A stretch of 64,000 bases of DNA from Yersinia rohdei ATCC 43380 (GTDB lineage Bacteria; Pseudomonadota; Gammaproteobacteria; Enterobacterales; Enterobacteriaceae), in assembly GCF_000173775.1 (NCBI RefSeq), contig NZ_ACCD01000015.1, forward strand, positions 23,123 to 87,122, given 5' to 3'. The first letter of the stretch is position 1. The number at the start of each line of letters is the position of its first letter. The notes beneath the pieces were generated by a model. It did not search any database and had not been told where the DNA came from. It saw only the letters and a program-made list of their open reading frames with translations. Of the stretch, positions 1 to 10,410 are shown piece by piece. The position numbers and the translations under genes were made by a program.

Positions 1-155
1 AATAAGGCTACAATAGTATTTTCTTTCAACTATCATAAGTAACATGTTGTAATACATTCTATGAACTTCATTTCATCATCATTCCATAATGAAAATGGAT
101 GTTTATGAGGTCGCTTTTTGAAAATAACACAAGTTGCTGGCTTAAGGGTTATATA

Positions 156-2624
156 ATGTATCACACATTTACGACACTGCTGCGCCCGCTGCATCGGCAC
201 AGAATTACTTTATTAGCGTTGTTAATTTCCGGGCTTTCAGTTAATCCAGTTTTGGCGGATACGCAGTATGATGCGTTAATTATCCAAGCCAGAACGGGAG
301 ATACCGCGCCGGCACTTGATTATTTAAAAACAGAATCAAAAAATAGGCCGCTTAATAGCAGTCAGGTTGATGATTGGCTGCAAATAGCCGGTTGGGCCGG
401 GCGTGATCAGGAGGTGATTGACGTTTACGAAAGATACCATTCCTCCATGAATCTTTCGTCGCGTGGTTTGGCGTCTGCGGCACGTGCATATCGCAATGAA
501 AAACGCTGGGATCAAGCGCTGGCATTGTGGCAAAGCAGTTTAAAGAAAGACCCAACTAATCCTGACCTTATTACCGGCATGATTATGACGCAGGCCGATT
601 CCGGTCGCGGTAGTGAGGGGCTTAAACAAGCCACAGAATTGACCGAGCGTGACCCTTCGGCAAAAAATTACATGACTTTGTCTTATCTGAACCGTGCAAC
701 CAATCATAATTATGATGCCTTGCAGGCGTCTAGTGAGGCGGTGCGGTTGGCTCCTGAGTCTGAGGAGGTGTTAAAAAACCACCTCGAGATTTTGCAAAGA
801 AATCGGATTGCTGATCCGGCGTTACAGCTGGCCAGAGAAAACCCGAAATTAGTAACGGCGGAACAGTTTCGGCAACTTGAAAGAGATGCGGCGGCTGAGC
901 AAGTACGTATGGCGGTATTGCCAACGCGCAGTGAAACTGAACGTTTTTATATTGCCGATCAGGCTCTGGCGGATTATCAGGATTTGTTAACGCGCTGGAG
1001 TAAAGATCCTGAGGCGCAAGCTGATTATCAACGCGCACGGATTGATAGGCTTGGCGCATTATTAGTTCGCCGCAATACTGCTGAACTGATTCAAGAATAT
1101 GAAACTATGGAAGCCGAAGGCTACAAAATGCCTGACTATGCCCGTCGTTGGGCGGCTTCAGCTTATATTGACCGCCGGATGCCGGAAAAAGCAGCTCCTA
1201 TCCTCACCAGTTTGTATTATGCCGATGGTAAAACTTTCCGTAACAGTGATGATTTGCTGGATGCGGATGATCTCTATTACTCGCTGAATGAAAGTGAGCA
1301 ATTAGATAAAGCTTATCAATTTGCTAAGAACTATAGCGAGCAAACGCCTTATCAGGTTGCCGTCTACGGTTTGCCAGGTAAAGAACCCAATGATGATTGG
1401 ATGGAAGGCCAGACCTTGCTGGTTCAATCTCTGGTGGCACTTAATGATCTGCCGGCAGCACAGAAAAAACTGGAAACGTTATCCAGCACTGCACCGGCTA
1501 ACCAGAATTTACGTATTGCCTTAGCCAGTATTTATCTGGCCAGAGATTTACCGCGTAAAGCTGAACAAGAATTAAAAGCGGTAGAATCATTGGCTCCACG
1601 TAGCCTTATTCTGGAACGCGCTCAAGCTGAAACCGCGATGGATTTGCAGGAATGGCGTCAGATGGAATTGTTAACTGATGACGTGATTACCCGCTCACCA
1701 GAAGATGTCCCATCCCAAGAATTAGATCGGCAGCGCAAAATTCATAATATGTATGAATTGCGCATGACGGGTAACCGCACCATCTCCTCTAATAGTCCAG
1801 TCAGTGGCAATAAGGATTATGGCATTGAAACGCTGCTGTATAGCCGGCCAATTGCTGATAATTGGCGCGTATTTGGTGGCGGCAGTTATAACAATGCTCA
1901 ATTCGAGGAAGGAACCGGCATTAACCGTGTGATGCGTTTAGGGGGCGAATGGACTTCCCGTGACCATTGGGTTGAGGCCGAAATAAATAACCAGAATTAT
2001 GGTTTTGGTAATAAAACCGGTGCGCGGTTGTCGACTTGGTATGATTTTAATGACCATTGGCGAGTGGGGGGGCAGGTTGAAAGATTGGCGAAAGACACGC
2101 CATTGCGCGCCATGAAAAATAATATCACTGCCAATAGTGCTTCTGCGTTTGTTTTCTGGAAAGCCGATGACCGCCGTGATGCCGAGTTTAGTGTCACGCC
2201 ATCAGATTACTCTGATGGTAACAAACGTTGGGAATATGAACTCAATGGGCGTCAGCGCATCTGGACTGGGCCTTATCTGACCGCAGATTTCAATTTGGGG
2301 CTGGCGGCAAGCACTAACACCAAAGAAGATGTCATTTATTACAATCCGAAAAGAGATTTCACTTACCTTCCTGCAGTTACTCTTAATCATATTATGTATC
2401 GTCGCTATAAAACGGTCTGGAGCCAGCAAGTGCAGCTTGGTGTGGGTGGCTATTGGGAGAAAAACTACGGAAATGGTCTGGTCACCACGGCAAGTTATGG
2501 GCAACGGGTTTTGTGGAATGATGTAGTCGATACCGGCGTGGCCATTACCTATGATAAGCGCCCCTATGATGGTGCTCGTGAGCATGATCTCTCACTCGCG
2601 TTCGATTTGAATTACCGTTTCTAA
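156..2624 (+). CDS. hmsH: HmsH/PgaA outer-membrane poly-GlcNAc export porin
   Basis: HmsH (PgaA) forms the outer-membrane channel that exports poly-beta-1,6-N-acetylglucosamine for biofilm matrix. From the ATG at 156 the protein has 822 residues, near the family's usual size. Residues 1-34 are a signal peptide ending PVLA. Helical repeats of TPR type run from about 40 to 500. The last 300 or so residues are rich in alternating aromatic strands and end in NYRF, as expected of a beta-barrel. An ATG at 99 is in frame, but 156 is preferred: AAGGG lies 7 bases upstream of it and the signal peptide then starts properly. It is the first gene of hmsHFRS, with hmsF starting 10 bases downstream. Family and operon order make the call very secure; the exact start is slightly less so. 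Confidence 0.95.
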   Translation: MYHTFTTLLRPLHRHRITLLALLISGLSVNPVLADTQYDALIIQARTGDTAPALDYLKTESKNRPLNSSQVDDWLQIAGWAGRDQEVIDVYERYHSSMNLSSRGLASAARAYRNEKRWDQALALWQSSLKKDPTNPDLITGMIMTQADSGRGSEGLKQATELTERDPSAKNYMTLSYLNRATNHNYDALQASSEAVRLAPESEEVLKNHLEILQRNRIADPALQLARENPKLVTAEQFRQLERDAAAEQVRMAVLPTRSETERFYIADQALADYQDLLTRWSKDPEAQADYQRARIDRLGALLVRRNTAELIQEYETMEAEGYKMPDYARRWAASAYIDRRMPEKAAPILTSLYYADGKTFRNSDDLLDADDLYYSLNESEQLDKAYQFAKNYSEQTPYQVAVYGLPGKEPNDDWMEGQTLLVQSLVALNDLPAAQKKLETLSSTAPANQNLRIALASIYLARDLPRKAEQELKAVESLAPRSLILERAQAETAMDLQEWRQMELLTDDVITRSPEDVPSQELDRQRKIHNMYELRMTGNRTISSNSPVSGNKDYGIETLLYSRPIADNWRVFGGGSYNNAQFEEGTGINRVMRLGGEWTSRDHWVEAEINNQNYGFGNKTGARLSTWYDFNDHWRVGGQVERLAKDTPLRAMKNNITANSASAFVFWKADDRRDAEFSVTPSDYSDGNKRWEYELNGRQRIWTGPYLTADFNLGLAASTNTKEDVIYYNPKRDFTYLPAVTLNHIMYRRYKTVWSQQVQLGVGGYWEKNYGNGLVTTASYGQRVLWNDVVDTGVAITYDKRPYDGAREHDLSLAFDLNYRF

Positions 2625-2634
2625 GGGAAGCTTC

Positions 2635-4659
2635 ATGGCGAAGATACTATTTTTCATACGAATACTTACAGTTGGAGTGATAACTCTGCTGGCCTCTGTC
2701 TGCTATGCAGAAAAACCGGTTTTTGTTCCCCCGGCTGAGCGCGAGTTACCGCTCAGTGAAAGACCGTGGCAGAAGAATACTTTTGTGGTTATTGCTTATC
2801 ATGATGTTGAAGATGACTCAGCCGACCAACGCTATTTATCGGTTCGCAGCAGCGCGCTAAGTGAACAGTTAGCCTGGTTGAAAGACAATCGTTACAACGT
2901 GGTGTCTGTAGATCAAATTCTGACCGCCCACAATGGCGGGACGCCGTTGCCCAACAAGGCCGTTTTGCTGACGTTTGATGATGGTTACAGCAGTTTTTAC
3001 AACCGCGTTTACCCCTTATTAGAAGCCAATAACTTAAGTGCGGTATTGGCCCCCGTCGGCATATGGCTTGATACCCCGGCGAATAAAAAGGTGGATTTTG
3101 GCGGTTTAAGTACTGACCGAAACCGTTTCCTGACCTGGAAACAGATCAGCGAAATGTCTAAATCAAAACTGATTGAAATTGGCGCACATACCTATGCATC
3201 ACATTATGGTGTGCTCGCCAATCCGCAGGGAAATACTGAGCCGGCGGCGGCCAATCTGAGCTATGACCCTAAGACGAAAAAATATGAAACTGAAGCCGCA
3301 TTTAAACAGCGGATGGAAAAAGATATTTCATTGATAACCGAGCGCATTATTAAGGCGACAGGTAAGCACCCAAGAGTGTGGGTGTGGCCTTATGGTGCAC
3401 CGAATGGCACCGTTCTCAGTATCTTGCGCCAACAGGGTTATCAAATGGCGATGACACTGGATCCGGGTATTGGTAACGTCAATGACCTGATGAATATCCC
3501 GCGTATTTTGATCAGTAATAATCCGTCGTTGAAAGATTTTGCTCAGTTAATCACCTCCGTACAGGAAAAAGACATCATGCGGGTAGCGCATGTTGATTTG
3601 GATTATCTCTACGATCCAGACCCTGTTCAGGAAAAGGAAAATCTCGATAAGTTGATACAGCGGATTTCAGATTTACGTGTTAACACGGTGTTTTTGCAAG
3701 CATTCTCAGACCCCAAAGGCGATGGCAATATTAAGCAGGTTTATTTCCCAAATCGCTGGGTACCGATGCGCCAAGACTTGTTTAACCGTGTGGCCTGGCA
3801 ATTGGCATCGCGCCCGGATGTTAACGTCTATGCCTGGATGCCGGTATTGGCGTTTGATATGGACTCTTCCTTACCTCGAGTGCAGCGTATTGACCCCAAA
3901 ACGGGCAAAACCAGCATCGATCCGGATCAATACCGTCGTCTATCGCCATTCAACCCGGAAGTGAGGCAGCGCGTAATCGATATTTATCGCGATTTGGCCT
4001 ATAGCGCCCCTATTGATGGGATTTTGTATCACGACGATGCGGTAATGTCCGATTTCGAAGATGCGTCGCCGGATGCTATTCGTGCCTATGAAAAAGCGGG
4101 CTTCCCAGGTTCAATTACCGAGATACGTAACAATCCGGAAACCATGGCCCGCTGGACGCGCTATAAGAGTCAATATTTGATTGATTTCACCAATGAACTG
4201 ACCCGGGAAGTGCGCGCCATTCGTGGCCCGCAAGTCAAATCAGCTCGTAATATATTTGCGATGCCGATTTTAGAACCGGAAAGTGAAGCTTGGTTTGCAC
4301 AGAATTTTGATGATTTCCTGGCAAATTATGATTGGGTGGCGCCAATGGCTATGCCGCTAATGGAAAAGGTGCCGCTTTCAGATTCTAACGAGTGGTTATC
4401 ACAGTTGGTTAATAAAGTTGCACAGCGCCCAGGTGCACTGAATAAGACCGTATTTGAACTGCAAGCGAAAGATTGGACCAAACCGGAAGGCAGCAATGCC
4501 ATCAGTGGCCCTATATTGGCGGGATGGATGCGCCAGTTGCAGTTAAATGGCGCGCAAAATTTTGGTTACTATCCGGATAACTTTATCACTGGCGAACCAC
4601 CGCTAAAAGATGTCCGCCCTGTGCTATCTTCTGCCTGGTATCCTTTATATGATCGATAG
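2635..4659 (+). CDS. hmsF: HmsF/PgaB poly-GlcNAc N-deacetylase
   Basis: HmsF (PgaB) partly deacetylates the polysaccharide in the periplasm, which is needed for export through HmsH. The 674-residue protein has an N-terminal signal, a NodB-type deacetylase domain at about 50-310 and a C-terminal glycoside-hydrolase-like domain at about 315-670. The metal and catalytic motif TFDDGY is at residues 113-118, and the metal histidines fit H185 and H190 (HTYASH). E. coli PgaB is a lipoprotein. Here the only early cysteine (C23) sits in ASVC, which is not a standard lipobox, so it may be cleaved after CYA instead. The ATG at 2635 follows AAGGGAAG. The 3' end overlaps the start of hmsR by 11 bases, indicating translational coupling. 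Confidence 0.95.
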   Translation: MAKILFFIRILTVGVITLLASVCYAEKPVFVPPAERELPLSERPWQKNTFVVIAYHDVEDDSADQRYLSVRSSALSEQLAWLKDNRYNVVSVDQILTAHNGGTPLPNKAVLLTFDDGYSSFYNRVYPLLEANNLSAVLAPVGIWLDTPANKKVDFGGLSTDRNRFLTWKQISEMSKSKLIEIGAHTYASHYGVLANPQGNTEPAAANLSYDPKTKKYETEAAFKQRMEKDISLITERIIKATGKHPRVWVWPYGAPNGTVLSILRQQGYQMAMTLDPGIGNVNDLMNIPRILISNNPSLKDFAQLITSVQEKDIMRVAHVDLDYLYDPDPVQEKENLDKLIQRISDLRVNTVFLQAFSDPKGDGNIKQVYFPNRWVPMRQDLFNRVAWQLASRPDVNVYAWMPVLAFDMDSSLPRVQRIDPKTGKTSIDPDQYRRLSPFNPEVRQRVIDIYRDLAYSAPIDGILYHDDAVMSDFEDASPDAIRAYEKAGFPGSITEIRNNPETMARWTRYKSQYLIDFTNELTREVRAIRGPQVKSARNIFAMPILEPESEAWFAQNFDDFLANYDWVAPMAMPLMEKVPLSDSNEWLSQLVNKVAQRPGALNKTVFELQAKDWTKPEGSNAISGPILAGWMRQLQLNGAQNFGYYPDNFITGEPPLKDVRPVLSSAWYPLYDR

Positions 4660-5983
4660 AATAACTGCGGTACTTATCCTGTGCCTGGTATTGAGCATTC
4701 CTGTGGGGATGGTTTTACTCTTTACCGGCGATGTCCTGTTGAATTTTGTTTTCTTCTATCCGCTGTTTATGTCCGGTATCTGGATTACAGGCGGTATCTA
4801 TTTCTGGCTGCGGCGTGAAAGACATTGGCCGTGGGGTGAGGATGTCCCCGCCCCTGAGCTGAAGGGCAATCCATTAGTGTCTATTTTGATCCCTTGTTTT
4901 AATGAAGGATTAAATGCACGGGAAACCATTCACGCGGCACTGGCACAGACTTATACCAATATTGAAGTTATAGCCATCAATGATGGTTCCAGTGACGATA
5001 CTGCACAGGTGCTGGATGCCATGTTAGTTGAAGACCCGCGCCTGCGTGTTATTCATCTCGCCCATAATCAGGGTAAAGCTATCGCTTTGCGCATGGGGGC
5101 TGCCGCGGCGCGCAGTGAATATTTGGTGTGTATCGATGGTGATGCCTTACTGGATAAAAAGGCGGTGCCTTATCTGGTCGCGCCGCTGATTGCCAACCCT
5201 CGGGTCGGCGCGGTGACGGGTAATCCACGAATCCGCACGCGGTCAACCTTAATTGGCCGGGTTCAGGTGGGGGAGTTCTCATCAATTATCGGGTTGATTA
5301 AACGGACGCAGCGCGTCTATGGGCAAGTCTTCACAGTCTCGGGGGTGGTGGCCGCTTTCCGTCGTAGGGCACTTGCTGATGTGGGCTATTGGAGCCCAGA
5401 TATGATAACCGAAGACATTGATATCAGCTGGAAATTACAGATAAGACATTGGTCGGTATTCTTTGAACCGCGGGGATTATGCTGGATTTTAATGCCAGAA
5501 ACCTTGGCGGGCTTATGGAAACAACGTCTGCGTTGGGCGCAAGGCGGGGGTGAGGTTTTCCAGAAGAATATGTTCAAATTGTGGCGTTGGCGCAACCGTC
5601 GGATGTGGATGCTGTTCTTTGAGTATTCGCTGTCGATCACGTGGGCCTTTACTTATCTGCTCAGTGTCAGTTTGTTCCTGTTGGGGCTGGTCATTACTTT
5701 GCCGCCGGGAATCCATGTGCAGACTATCTTCCCGCCCGCCTTTACCGGGATGGTATTGGCATTGACCTGCCTGTTGCAGTTTGCTGTCAGTTTGGTCATT
5801 GAACGGCGCTATGAGCCAAAGTTGGGGCGGTCGCTATTCTGGGTCATTTGGTACCCGATGGTTTACTGGATGTTGAGTTTGTTAACCACGGTGGTTGCCT
5901 TCCCCAAAGTCATGCTCAAAGCTAAACGTAAACGTGCGCGCTGGGTGAGCCCGGATCGCGGGATAGGGAGGGTTAAACCATGA
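4649..5983 (+). CDS. hmsR: HmsR/PgaC poly-GlcNAc synthase (GT2)
   Basis: HmsR (PgaC) is the inner-membrane processive glycosyltransferase that polymerises UDP-GlcNAc. Starting at the ATG at 4649 gives 444 residues. The N-terminus has two membrane segments (about 5-27 and 30-53). The cytoplasmic GT2 domain carries NDGSSDD (about 111-117), DGD (163-165), TED (254-256) and QRLRW (292-296), the full set of processive GT2 motifs. Three or more C-terminal membrane segments follow from about 315. An in-frame ATG at 4610 exists but lies deeper in hmsF. The family works with HmsS and is activated by c-di-GMP in Y. pestis and E. coli. Confidence 0.95.
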   Translation: MIDRITAVLILCLVLSIPVGMVLLFTGDVLLNFVFFYPLFMSGIWITGGIYFWLRRERHWPWGEDVPAPELKGNPLVSILIPCFNEGLNARETIHAALAQTYTNIEVIAINDGSSDDTAQVLDAMLVEDPRLRVIHLAHNQGKAIALRMGAAAARSEYLVCIDGDALLDKKAVPYLVAPLIANPRVGAVTGNPRIRTRSTLIGRVQVGEFSSIIGLIKRTQRVYGQVFTVSGVVAAFRRRALADVGYWSPDMITEDIDISWKLQIRHWSVFFEPRGLCWILMPETLAGLWKQRLRWAQGGGEVFQKNMFKLWRWRNRRMWMLFFEYSLSITWAFTYLLSVSLFLLGLVITLPPGIHVQTIFPPAFTGMVLALTCLLQFAVSLVIERRYEPKLGRSLFWVIWYPMVYWMLSLLTTVVAFPKVMLKAKRKRARWVSPDRGIGRVKP

Positions 5984-6447
5984 GCGAACCTCTAATTCAT
6001 ACCGAGCAGCGGGCTATTCCTCGTTGGATTGATATTATTATCACGGCATTAGCATGGTTTGGTTTTATCTTCTTATTCGTGAAAGGTTTTGTGGCGATGC
6101 TCGACAGAGCACCGAATATGGGGCCAATTCCGTTCAGAATTTACATTTTAGCTGGCCTGACGACGCTGGCACTTTATGTGGTGATCGCGATTTTTAATGC
6201 TATCGTGTTGATTGCTTGGGCGAAATATAATCAGATTCGGTTTCAGGTTGAACGCCGTGGCCACCGGCCTCATCTGGATGACGATGAGCTGGCGGACAGT
6301 TTGGACATGAGCGGCGAGATGATTGCCCAATTACAAGCCGGTTCTTGTCTCACGCTCTATAATGATGATGAGGGTCAACTGCGGGAAATTAAAGAAGGTT
6401 TACAACTTCCCACTGTCGCACCGGTAATCAATTTACGCCAAAGGTAA
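5980..6447 (+). CDS. hmsS: HmsS/PgaD accessory protein of poly-GlcNAc synthase
   Basis: HmsS (PgaD) is a small inner-membrane partner of HmsR; in E. coli the PgaC-PgaD pair binds c-di-GMP to switch on synthesis. The 155-residue protein has two hydrophobic segments at about 17-37 and 50-72 and a hydrophilic tail. It overlaps the end of hmsR by four bases (ATGA), so the two are probably translated together. It closes the hms operon. A strong stem of about 14 pairs follows at 6462-6508. Identification rests mainly on position, size and topology, because PgaD proteins diverge quickly. Confidence 0.93.
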   Translation: MSEPLIHTEQRAIPRWIDIIITALAWFGFIFLFVKGFVAMLDRAPNMGPIPFRIYILAGLTTLALYVVIAIFNAIVLIAWAKYNQIRFQVERRGHRPHLDDDELADSLDMSGEMIAQLQAGSCLTLYNDDEGQLREIKEGLQLPTVAPVINLRQR

Positions 6448-6461
6448 GAATTAAATTATCT

Positions 6462-6508
6462 CTGACTACTTGATAGTAAGTAATAGGCGCTTATTATCGG
6501 GTAGTCAG
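6462..6508 (+). terminator. hairpin after hmsHFRS
   Basis: CTGACTAC at 6462-6469 pairs with GTAGTCAG at 6501-6508, and the stem extends inward with TTGATA/TATCGG using two G-T pairs. There is no long T run after it, so it may act as an mRNA-stabilising stem rather than a true intrinsic terminator. Confidence 0.4.
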
Positions 6509-6676
6509 TGCTGTCTTATGCTTTTCTTCCTAAAGTCAGTTCTGCCAAGTAAATATCAACGATTTTTGATTTCCTGCATTACGTCAACTTAGCATATTGC
6601 CATGATTTAAAAGGATTTATTTTTAGTGGTTATAATTAGTATTCCTTTGGCAGTTGCATTACAACGGGAGCACATA

Positions 6677-7384
6677 ATGAAACAAAACGAATTCGGACAG
6701 GTTATTGGAGCAGAGATAGCACATTGGCAATCTGCACAACGTCCTCAGCGCGAGATTTTACCGGGACATTTTTGCTATTTGACACCTATAAATATTGATA
6801 AGCACGAATCATGCTTATTTGACGCCTATCACAATACTAAAGATGCCCGTGATTGGACTTATTTTTATTGCGACCGACCAGAGAATGAAGACAGTTTTCA
6901 TCAATATCTACAAAGGTTAATCAATGCGAAAGATGCTGTTCACTACACGGTTGTTGATGCGCAATCTGGTCTTGCATTAGGCACTGTGGGGCTACAGCGA
7001 ATTGATGAGGATAATGGTGTTATCGAGATAGGCTCTGTTAATTGGTCGCCGCGCTTAAAACGTAATTCGGCGGGTACTGAAGGGATATATTTATTATTAC
7101 ATTATGTCTTCGACAAGTTAGGTTACCGGCGTTGTGAGTGGAAATGTGATTCACTTAATGAGCCATCAAATACCGCTGCCGCACGATTTGGTTTCCAGTA
7201 TGAGGGGCAATTTCGCCAGGCTGTCGTGACTAAAGGGCGTAATAGAGATACCAATTGGTATGCTATAACTGACCGTGAGTGGCCATTAATTAAACAGGCA
7301 TTTAATGATTGGCTGGCTATGGATAACTTTGATAGCCAAGGTCAACAGAAAGCACGATTACAGGATTTAAGAATTAGCCGCTAG
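6677..7384 (+). CDS. GNAT-family N-acetyltransferase, RimJ/RimL type
   Basis: A 235-residue protein of the RimJ/RimL-like acetyltransferase class, which moves an acetyl group from acetyl-CoA to an amine; the substrate cannot be told. Visible features are the central strand region with TVGLQRI and GVIEIGSVNWSP (about 105-135) and the C-terminal LNEPSNTAAARFGFQYEGQFRQ stretch, typical of this class. The ATG at 6677 follows GGGAG with 6-7 bases of spacing. The longer frame from 6626 lacks a ribosome site. It stands alone between the hms operon and the phoH leader, with an independent promoter likely. Confidence 0.8.
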   Translation: MKQNEFGQVIGAEIAHWQSAQRPQREILPGHFCYLTPINIDKHESCLFDAYHNTKDARDWTYFYCDRPENEDSFHQYLQRLINAKDAVHYTVVDAQSGLALGTVGLQRIDEDNGVIEIGSVNWSPRLKRNSAGTEGIYLLLHYVFDKLGYRRCEWKCDSLNEPSNTAAARFGFQYEGQFRQAVVTKGRNRDTNWYAITDREWPLIKQAFNDWLAMDNFDSQGQQKARLQDLRISR

Positions 7385-7618
7385 TGATAGCCATACTCAT
7401 CATGGCGGATGTTATCTGATTGTATTTTATATTTATTATTAATATTGCCTTTGCTTAAAACACCAACAAGAGAGTAAAGGTAAAATTACCCTGCCGGTTT
7501 ATCGTGGCGAGCATTAAAGAACCTAATAGGCTAACCGGGTACAAAAAATAATAAGATTAAAAAATAAGCAAATTGAGAATATATATTTTTTTACATTTTG
7601 ATATCGCGAAACGTAAGA

Positions 7619-7652
7619 CTGTCATTATACTGTAATCATCTGGCGGTATTTT
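7619..7652 (+). promoter_or_regulatory. Pho box and -10 for phoH
   Basis: CTGTCATTATACTGTAAT at 7619-7636 matches the 18-base PhoB box (two CTGTCAT repeats separated by four A/T bases) with one mismatch in the second repeat. TATTTT at 7647-7652 lies 10 bases after the box, the spacing expected when PhoB replaces the -35 element. Transcription would start near 7660, leaving a leader of about 400 bases before phoH. E. coli phoH is a known PhoB target. Confidence 0.75.
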
Positions 7653-7696
7653 TCACAAAGTGTTTAGCTTAGTGTTTATCACTGCGGGGATCGCTA

Positions 7697-8011
7697 ATGG
7701 TAGAGTCCATGATTGGGCTGTTAAGACAAGACCAAAGTTTCATTCTCACAACTCGTTGCTACGAGGGCCTTCTCTCCGACGCTAAAATTCCCTCTACACT
7801 ACCATTATCTGTCTCTACAATATCAGTCATATCATTGTTATCCACGTCGTTGTCCTTGGTATTAATCTTACCTAATAACTCCCCTTGCAATACTGTATTC
7901 ACCCGACTCTTTTTGTTATTCAATTTATTTAGGTGCTTACATTATCTGCATTTTCATTGGCTATTATTGGCTGCAAAGGAAGCCGAAACCTCATCCGTAT
8001 GTGAATCATAA
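7697..8011 (+). CDS. possible 104-residue leader ORF upstream of phoH
   Basis: An ORF of 104 codons lies entirely inside the predicted phoH leader, starting about 37 bases after the inferred transcription start. GGGGA at 7686-7690 stands 6 bases before the ATG. The product is rich in Leu, Ser and Thr, with a hydrophobic middle, and resembles nothing I recognise. It is not in frame with phoH and stops 52 bases before it. The composition is not clearly protein-like, so it may be a chance ORF in an untranslated leader. Confidence 0.25.
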   Translation: MVESMIGLLRQDQSFILTTRCYEGLLSDAKIPSTLPLSVSTISVISLLSTSLSLVLILPNNSPCNTVFTRLFLLFNLFRCLHYLHFHWLLLAAKEAETSSVCES

Positions 8012-8063
8012 TCGCGCAGGCAATTTCTGCTGCGGTAGGTGAATCAAACTGAAAGGTGCCACT

Positions 8064-8852
8064 ATGGGAAGACAGAAAGCAGTGATCAAAGCTCGTCGTG
8101 AAGCGAAACGCGTAATTAGACGTGATTCACGTAGTCATCGTCAGCGTGAGGAAGAAAACGTGACATCGTTAGTGCAAATGGGCGGTGTTGAATCAATAGG
8201 TATGGCACGGGACAGCCGCGATACCTCCGTTATTCAGGCGCGTACGGAAGCTCAAGGTCATTACTTATCAGCCATAGACAGTAAACTACTCATCTTCGCT
8301 ACGGGTGAAGCCGGGTGTGGTAAAACCTTTATCAGCGCAGCCAAGGCTGCGGAAGCATTAATTCACAAAGAAGTTGAACGGATAATTGTGACGCGGCCTG
8401 TGCTACAGGCAGATGAGGATCTGGGATTCCTGCCTGGTGATATTTCTGAGAAATTCGCGCCTTATTTCCGCCCGGTATATGACATTCTACTGCGCCGACT
8501 CGGCTCTTCTTTTATGCAATATTGTCTGCGTCCAGAAATTGGTAAAGTAGAAATTGCGCCTTTCGCCTATATGCGTGGGCGTACCTTTGAGAATGCGGTG
8601 GTTATTCTCGATGAGGCACAAAATGTGACCGCCAGCCAAATGAAGATGTTTCTGACCCGTTTGGGGGAAAATGTCACGGTCATCGTTAATGGTGATATTA
8701 CCCAATGTGACCTTCCGCGTGGGGTAAAATCAGGTCTCAGTGATGCGCTGGAGCGCTTTGCTGAAGATGACATGATTGGCATCATCCGTTTTGATAAACA
8801 AGATTGTGTCCGTTCAGCTCTGTGTCAGCACACGTTAAATGCCTATTCATAG
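8064..8852 (+). CDS. phoH: PhoH-family ATPase
   Basis: PhoH is a cytoplasmic P-loop ATPase related to the N-terminal half of superfamily 1 helicases and induced by phosphate starvation in E. coli; its exact role is unsettled. The 262-residue protein has a basic N-terminus (1-30), Walker A GEAGCGKT at 81-88 and Walker B VVILDEAQ at 179-186. The E. coli protein has been annotated with an N-terminal extension, but nothing in frame upstream supports one here. The ATG at 8064 follows GAAAGG with suitable spacing. A Pho box lies 430 bases upstream. Closeness to the hms operon mirrors the pga-phoH neighbourhood of E. coli. Confidence 0.93.
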   Translation: MGRQKAVIKARREAKRVIRRDSRSHRQREEENVTSLVQMGGVESIGMARDSRDTSVIQARTEAQGHYLSAIDSKLLIFATGEAGCGKTFISAAKAAEALIHKEVERIIVTRPVLQADEDLGFLPGDISEKFAPYFRPVYDILLRRLGSSFMQYCLRPEIGKVEIAPFAYMRGRTFENAVVILDEAQNVTASQMKMFLTRLGENVTVIVNGDITQCDLPRGVKSGLSDALERFAEDDMIGIIRFDKQDCVRSALCQHTLNAYS

Positions 8853-8880
8853 CTAAAGGTTATGAGTGGTTGATTCAATG

Positions 8881-8914
8881 AAAAGGGGCAAGTTAATTAA
8901 ACTTGCCCCTTTTT
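8881..8914 (+). terminator. intrinsic terminator of phoH
   Basis: A perfect 13-pair stem (8881-8893 with 8901-8913; core AGGGGCAAGT / ACTTGCCCCT) with a 7-base loop, ending in a T run. The A run on the other side would let it act on the minus strand too, for chaA. Confidence 0.85.
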
Positions 8915-9082
8915 GTTTGATGATAAGCTGCTATTTTCAGTTCAGTATCCGTCGGGGCGACTGCACCTGTGGGCGCTTTTGCCACTTTTGCAGCCATGGC
9001 CCATTCGGCACATCTCCCCTCCAGTTAACTATGTCCGCAATTTGCTTTTTTGCTTATTGATAAGGAAAGCAGTGAACTACTG

Positions 9083-10192
9083 TTACAGCATAATCGTCAA
9101 CATATAGGCCGCAAATAATGCCAGATGGGCCGTGCCATTGAGCACATTGGTTCTGCCGGTAGAGAATGAAATTTGCGACAGGATCAAGACACTGACCATT
9201 ACCACGATATGGGGTGCTTCCAGACCAAAGTTCAGCTCCTGCCCGGTTAATACGGCAATCAAGGTTACCGCGGGGACAGTCAGAGAAATAGTTGCCAGCA
9301 CGGAACCGAAGAACAAATTCATGGCCCGCTGTACTTGGTTAGCCAATACGGCTTTTAACGCCCCTAAACCTTCTGGTGACAGAATCAGTAAGGCTATCAG
9401 GAAGCCGGTAAATTTAGCCGGTGCATTGAGCTCGCTCAGTAATGCTTCCAATGGGTTGGCATCAAATTTAGTCACCGCAATTACCGCAACCAGATGAATC
9501 AACAACCAAAAGGTATGCCACAGACTGCTGTGAGAAGAAGGTTTCCCGTGGTGAGGATCGCTTGGGTCATCACCTTCGTCTTCATGTTCGTAGACAAACA
9601 GGTTTTGATGCGTTTTGGTTTGAATCAGCAGGAAAACACCGTACATCGCCGCCGAAATTGCAGCGACAACCAATGACTGTGCCACACTAAAACTGCCATC
9701 AGGTAGCGTGCTTGGTAATACCAGCACAATGATTGCCAGCGGGAAGATAGCCATCAGGTATTGTTTGATACCGACCAGATTGACGTGCTGGGTAGCAAAT
9801 TTACGCCCCCCAAGTAGCAAGGACACCCCGACCAATCCACCGATAACAATCATGATGATTGAATAGAGGGTGTCGCGCATCAATGCTGGTGCGGCATCGC
9901 CGGTTGCCATCATCGCGGAGATCAAACTGACCTCAAGTACCACCACCGACAGGCTGAGAATCAATGAGCCGTAGGGTTCGCCCAAACGGTGTGCCAGTAC
10001 GTCGGCATGACGCACCACACTGAAAGCACTGCTCAGAATACCCACCAGAGCAATTAGGTTGATAACAATGATTGTGGCAAAATTGCTGGTATCACCCCAA
10101 ATATTAAGAATGACCAGTGCAATAATTGGCAGGATGAGTGAGTATTCGTGATGGCGGGATTTAGATCTGCCAGGATCGTTTTGCGACTTCAT
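9083..10192 (-). CDS. chaA: ChaA Na+/K+/Ca2+:proton antiporter
   Basis: ChaA is an inner-membrane cation/proton antiporter of the CaCA superfamily that protects against sodium, potassium or calcium load at alkaline pH. The protein (369 residues from the ATG at 10192) has about eleven hydrophobic segments, the two conserved repeats with RLGEPYGSLILSLSVVVLEVS and LILSPEGLGALKAV, and a central acidic, histidine-rich loop (HEDEGDDPSDPHHG), as in E. coli ChaA. A GTG at 10201 is in frame, but AGGAG sits only one base from it and ten bases before the ATG, so the ATG is preferred. chaB and chaC, which accompany chaA in E. coli, are not adjacent. Confidence 0.93.
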   Translation of the reverse strand: MKSQNDPGRSKSRHHEYSLILPIIALVILNIWGDTSNFATIIVINLIALVGILSSAFSVVRHADVLAHRLGEPYGSLILSLSVVVLEVSLISAMMATGDAAPALMRDTLYSIIMIVIGGLVGVSLLLGGRKFATQHVNLVGIKQYLMAIFPLAIIVLVLPSTLPDGSFSVAQSLVVAAISAAMYGVFLLIQTKTHQNLFVYEHEDEGDDPSDPHHGKPSSHSSLWHTFWLLIHLVAVIAVTKFDANPLEALLSELNAPAKFTGFLIALLILSPEGLGALKAVLANQVQRAMNLFFGSVLATISLTVPAVTLIAVLTGQELNFGLEAPHIVVMVSVLILSQISFSTGRTNVLNGTAHLALFAAYMLTIML

Positions 10193-10410
10193 TTCGAGCA
10201 CGCTCCTAATAACTTTACTGTATTAAACGGGCATTAGAGCCATTTAACGATAATTAAGCGCCATATTGCAGGCTAAGTAGCTTTAAGACTAACAAATAAC
10301 AGGGAATTGTCGCAGGAAATTTACAGGGTTTTAACTGGGAAGAATAAAAAAAAACATGAAAATGGACATGACTGAGTAATGCCCATTGATTTTATGGAGA
10401 TTAATCTGTT

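Noticed and set aside
8893..8997. 34-codon minus-strand ORF after chaA
   Set aside because: It runs into the stem of the phoH terminator and has no well-placed ribosome site.
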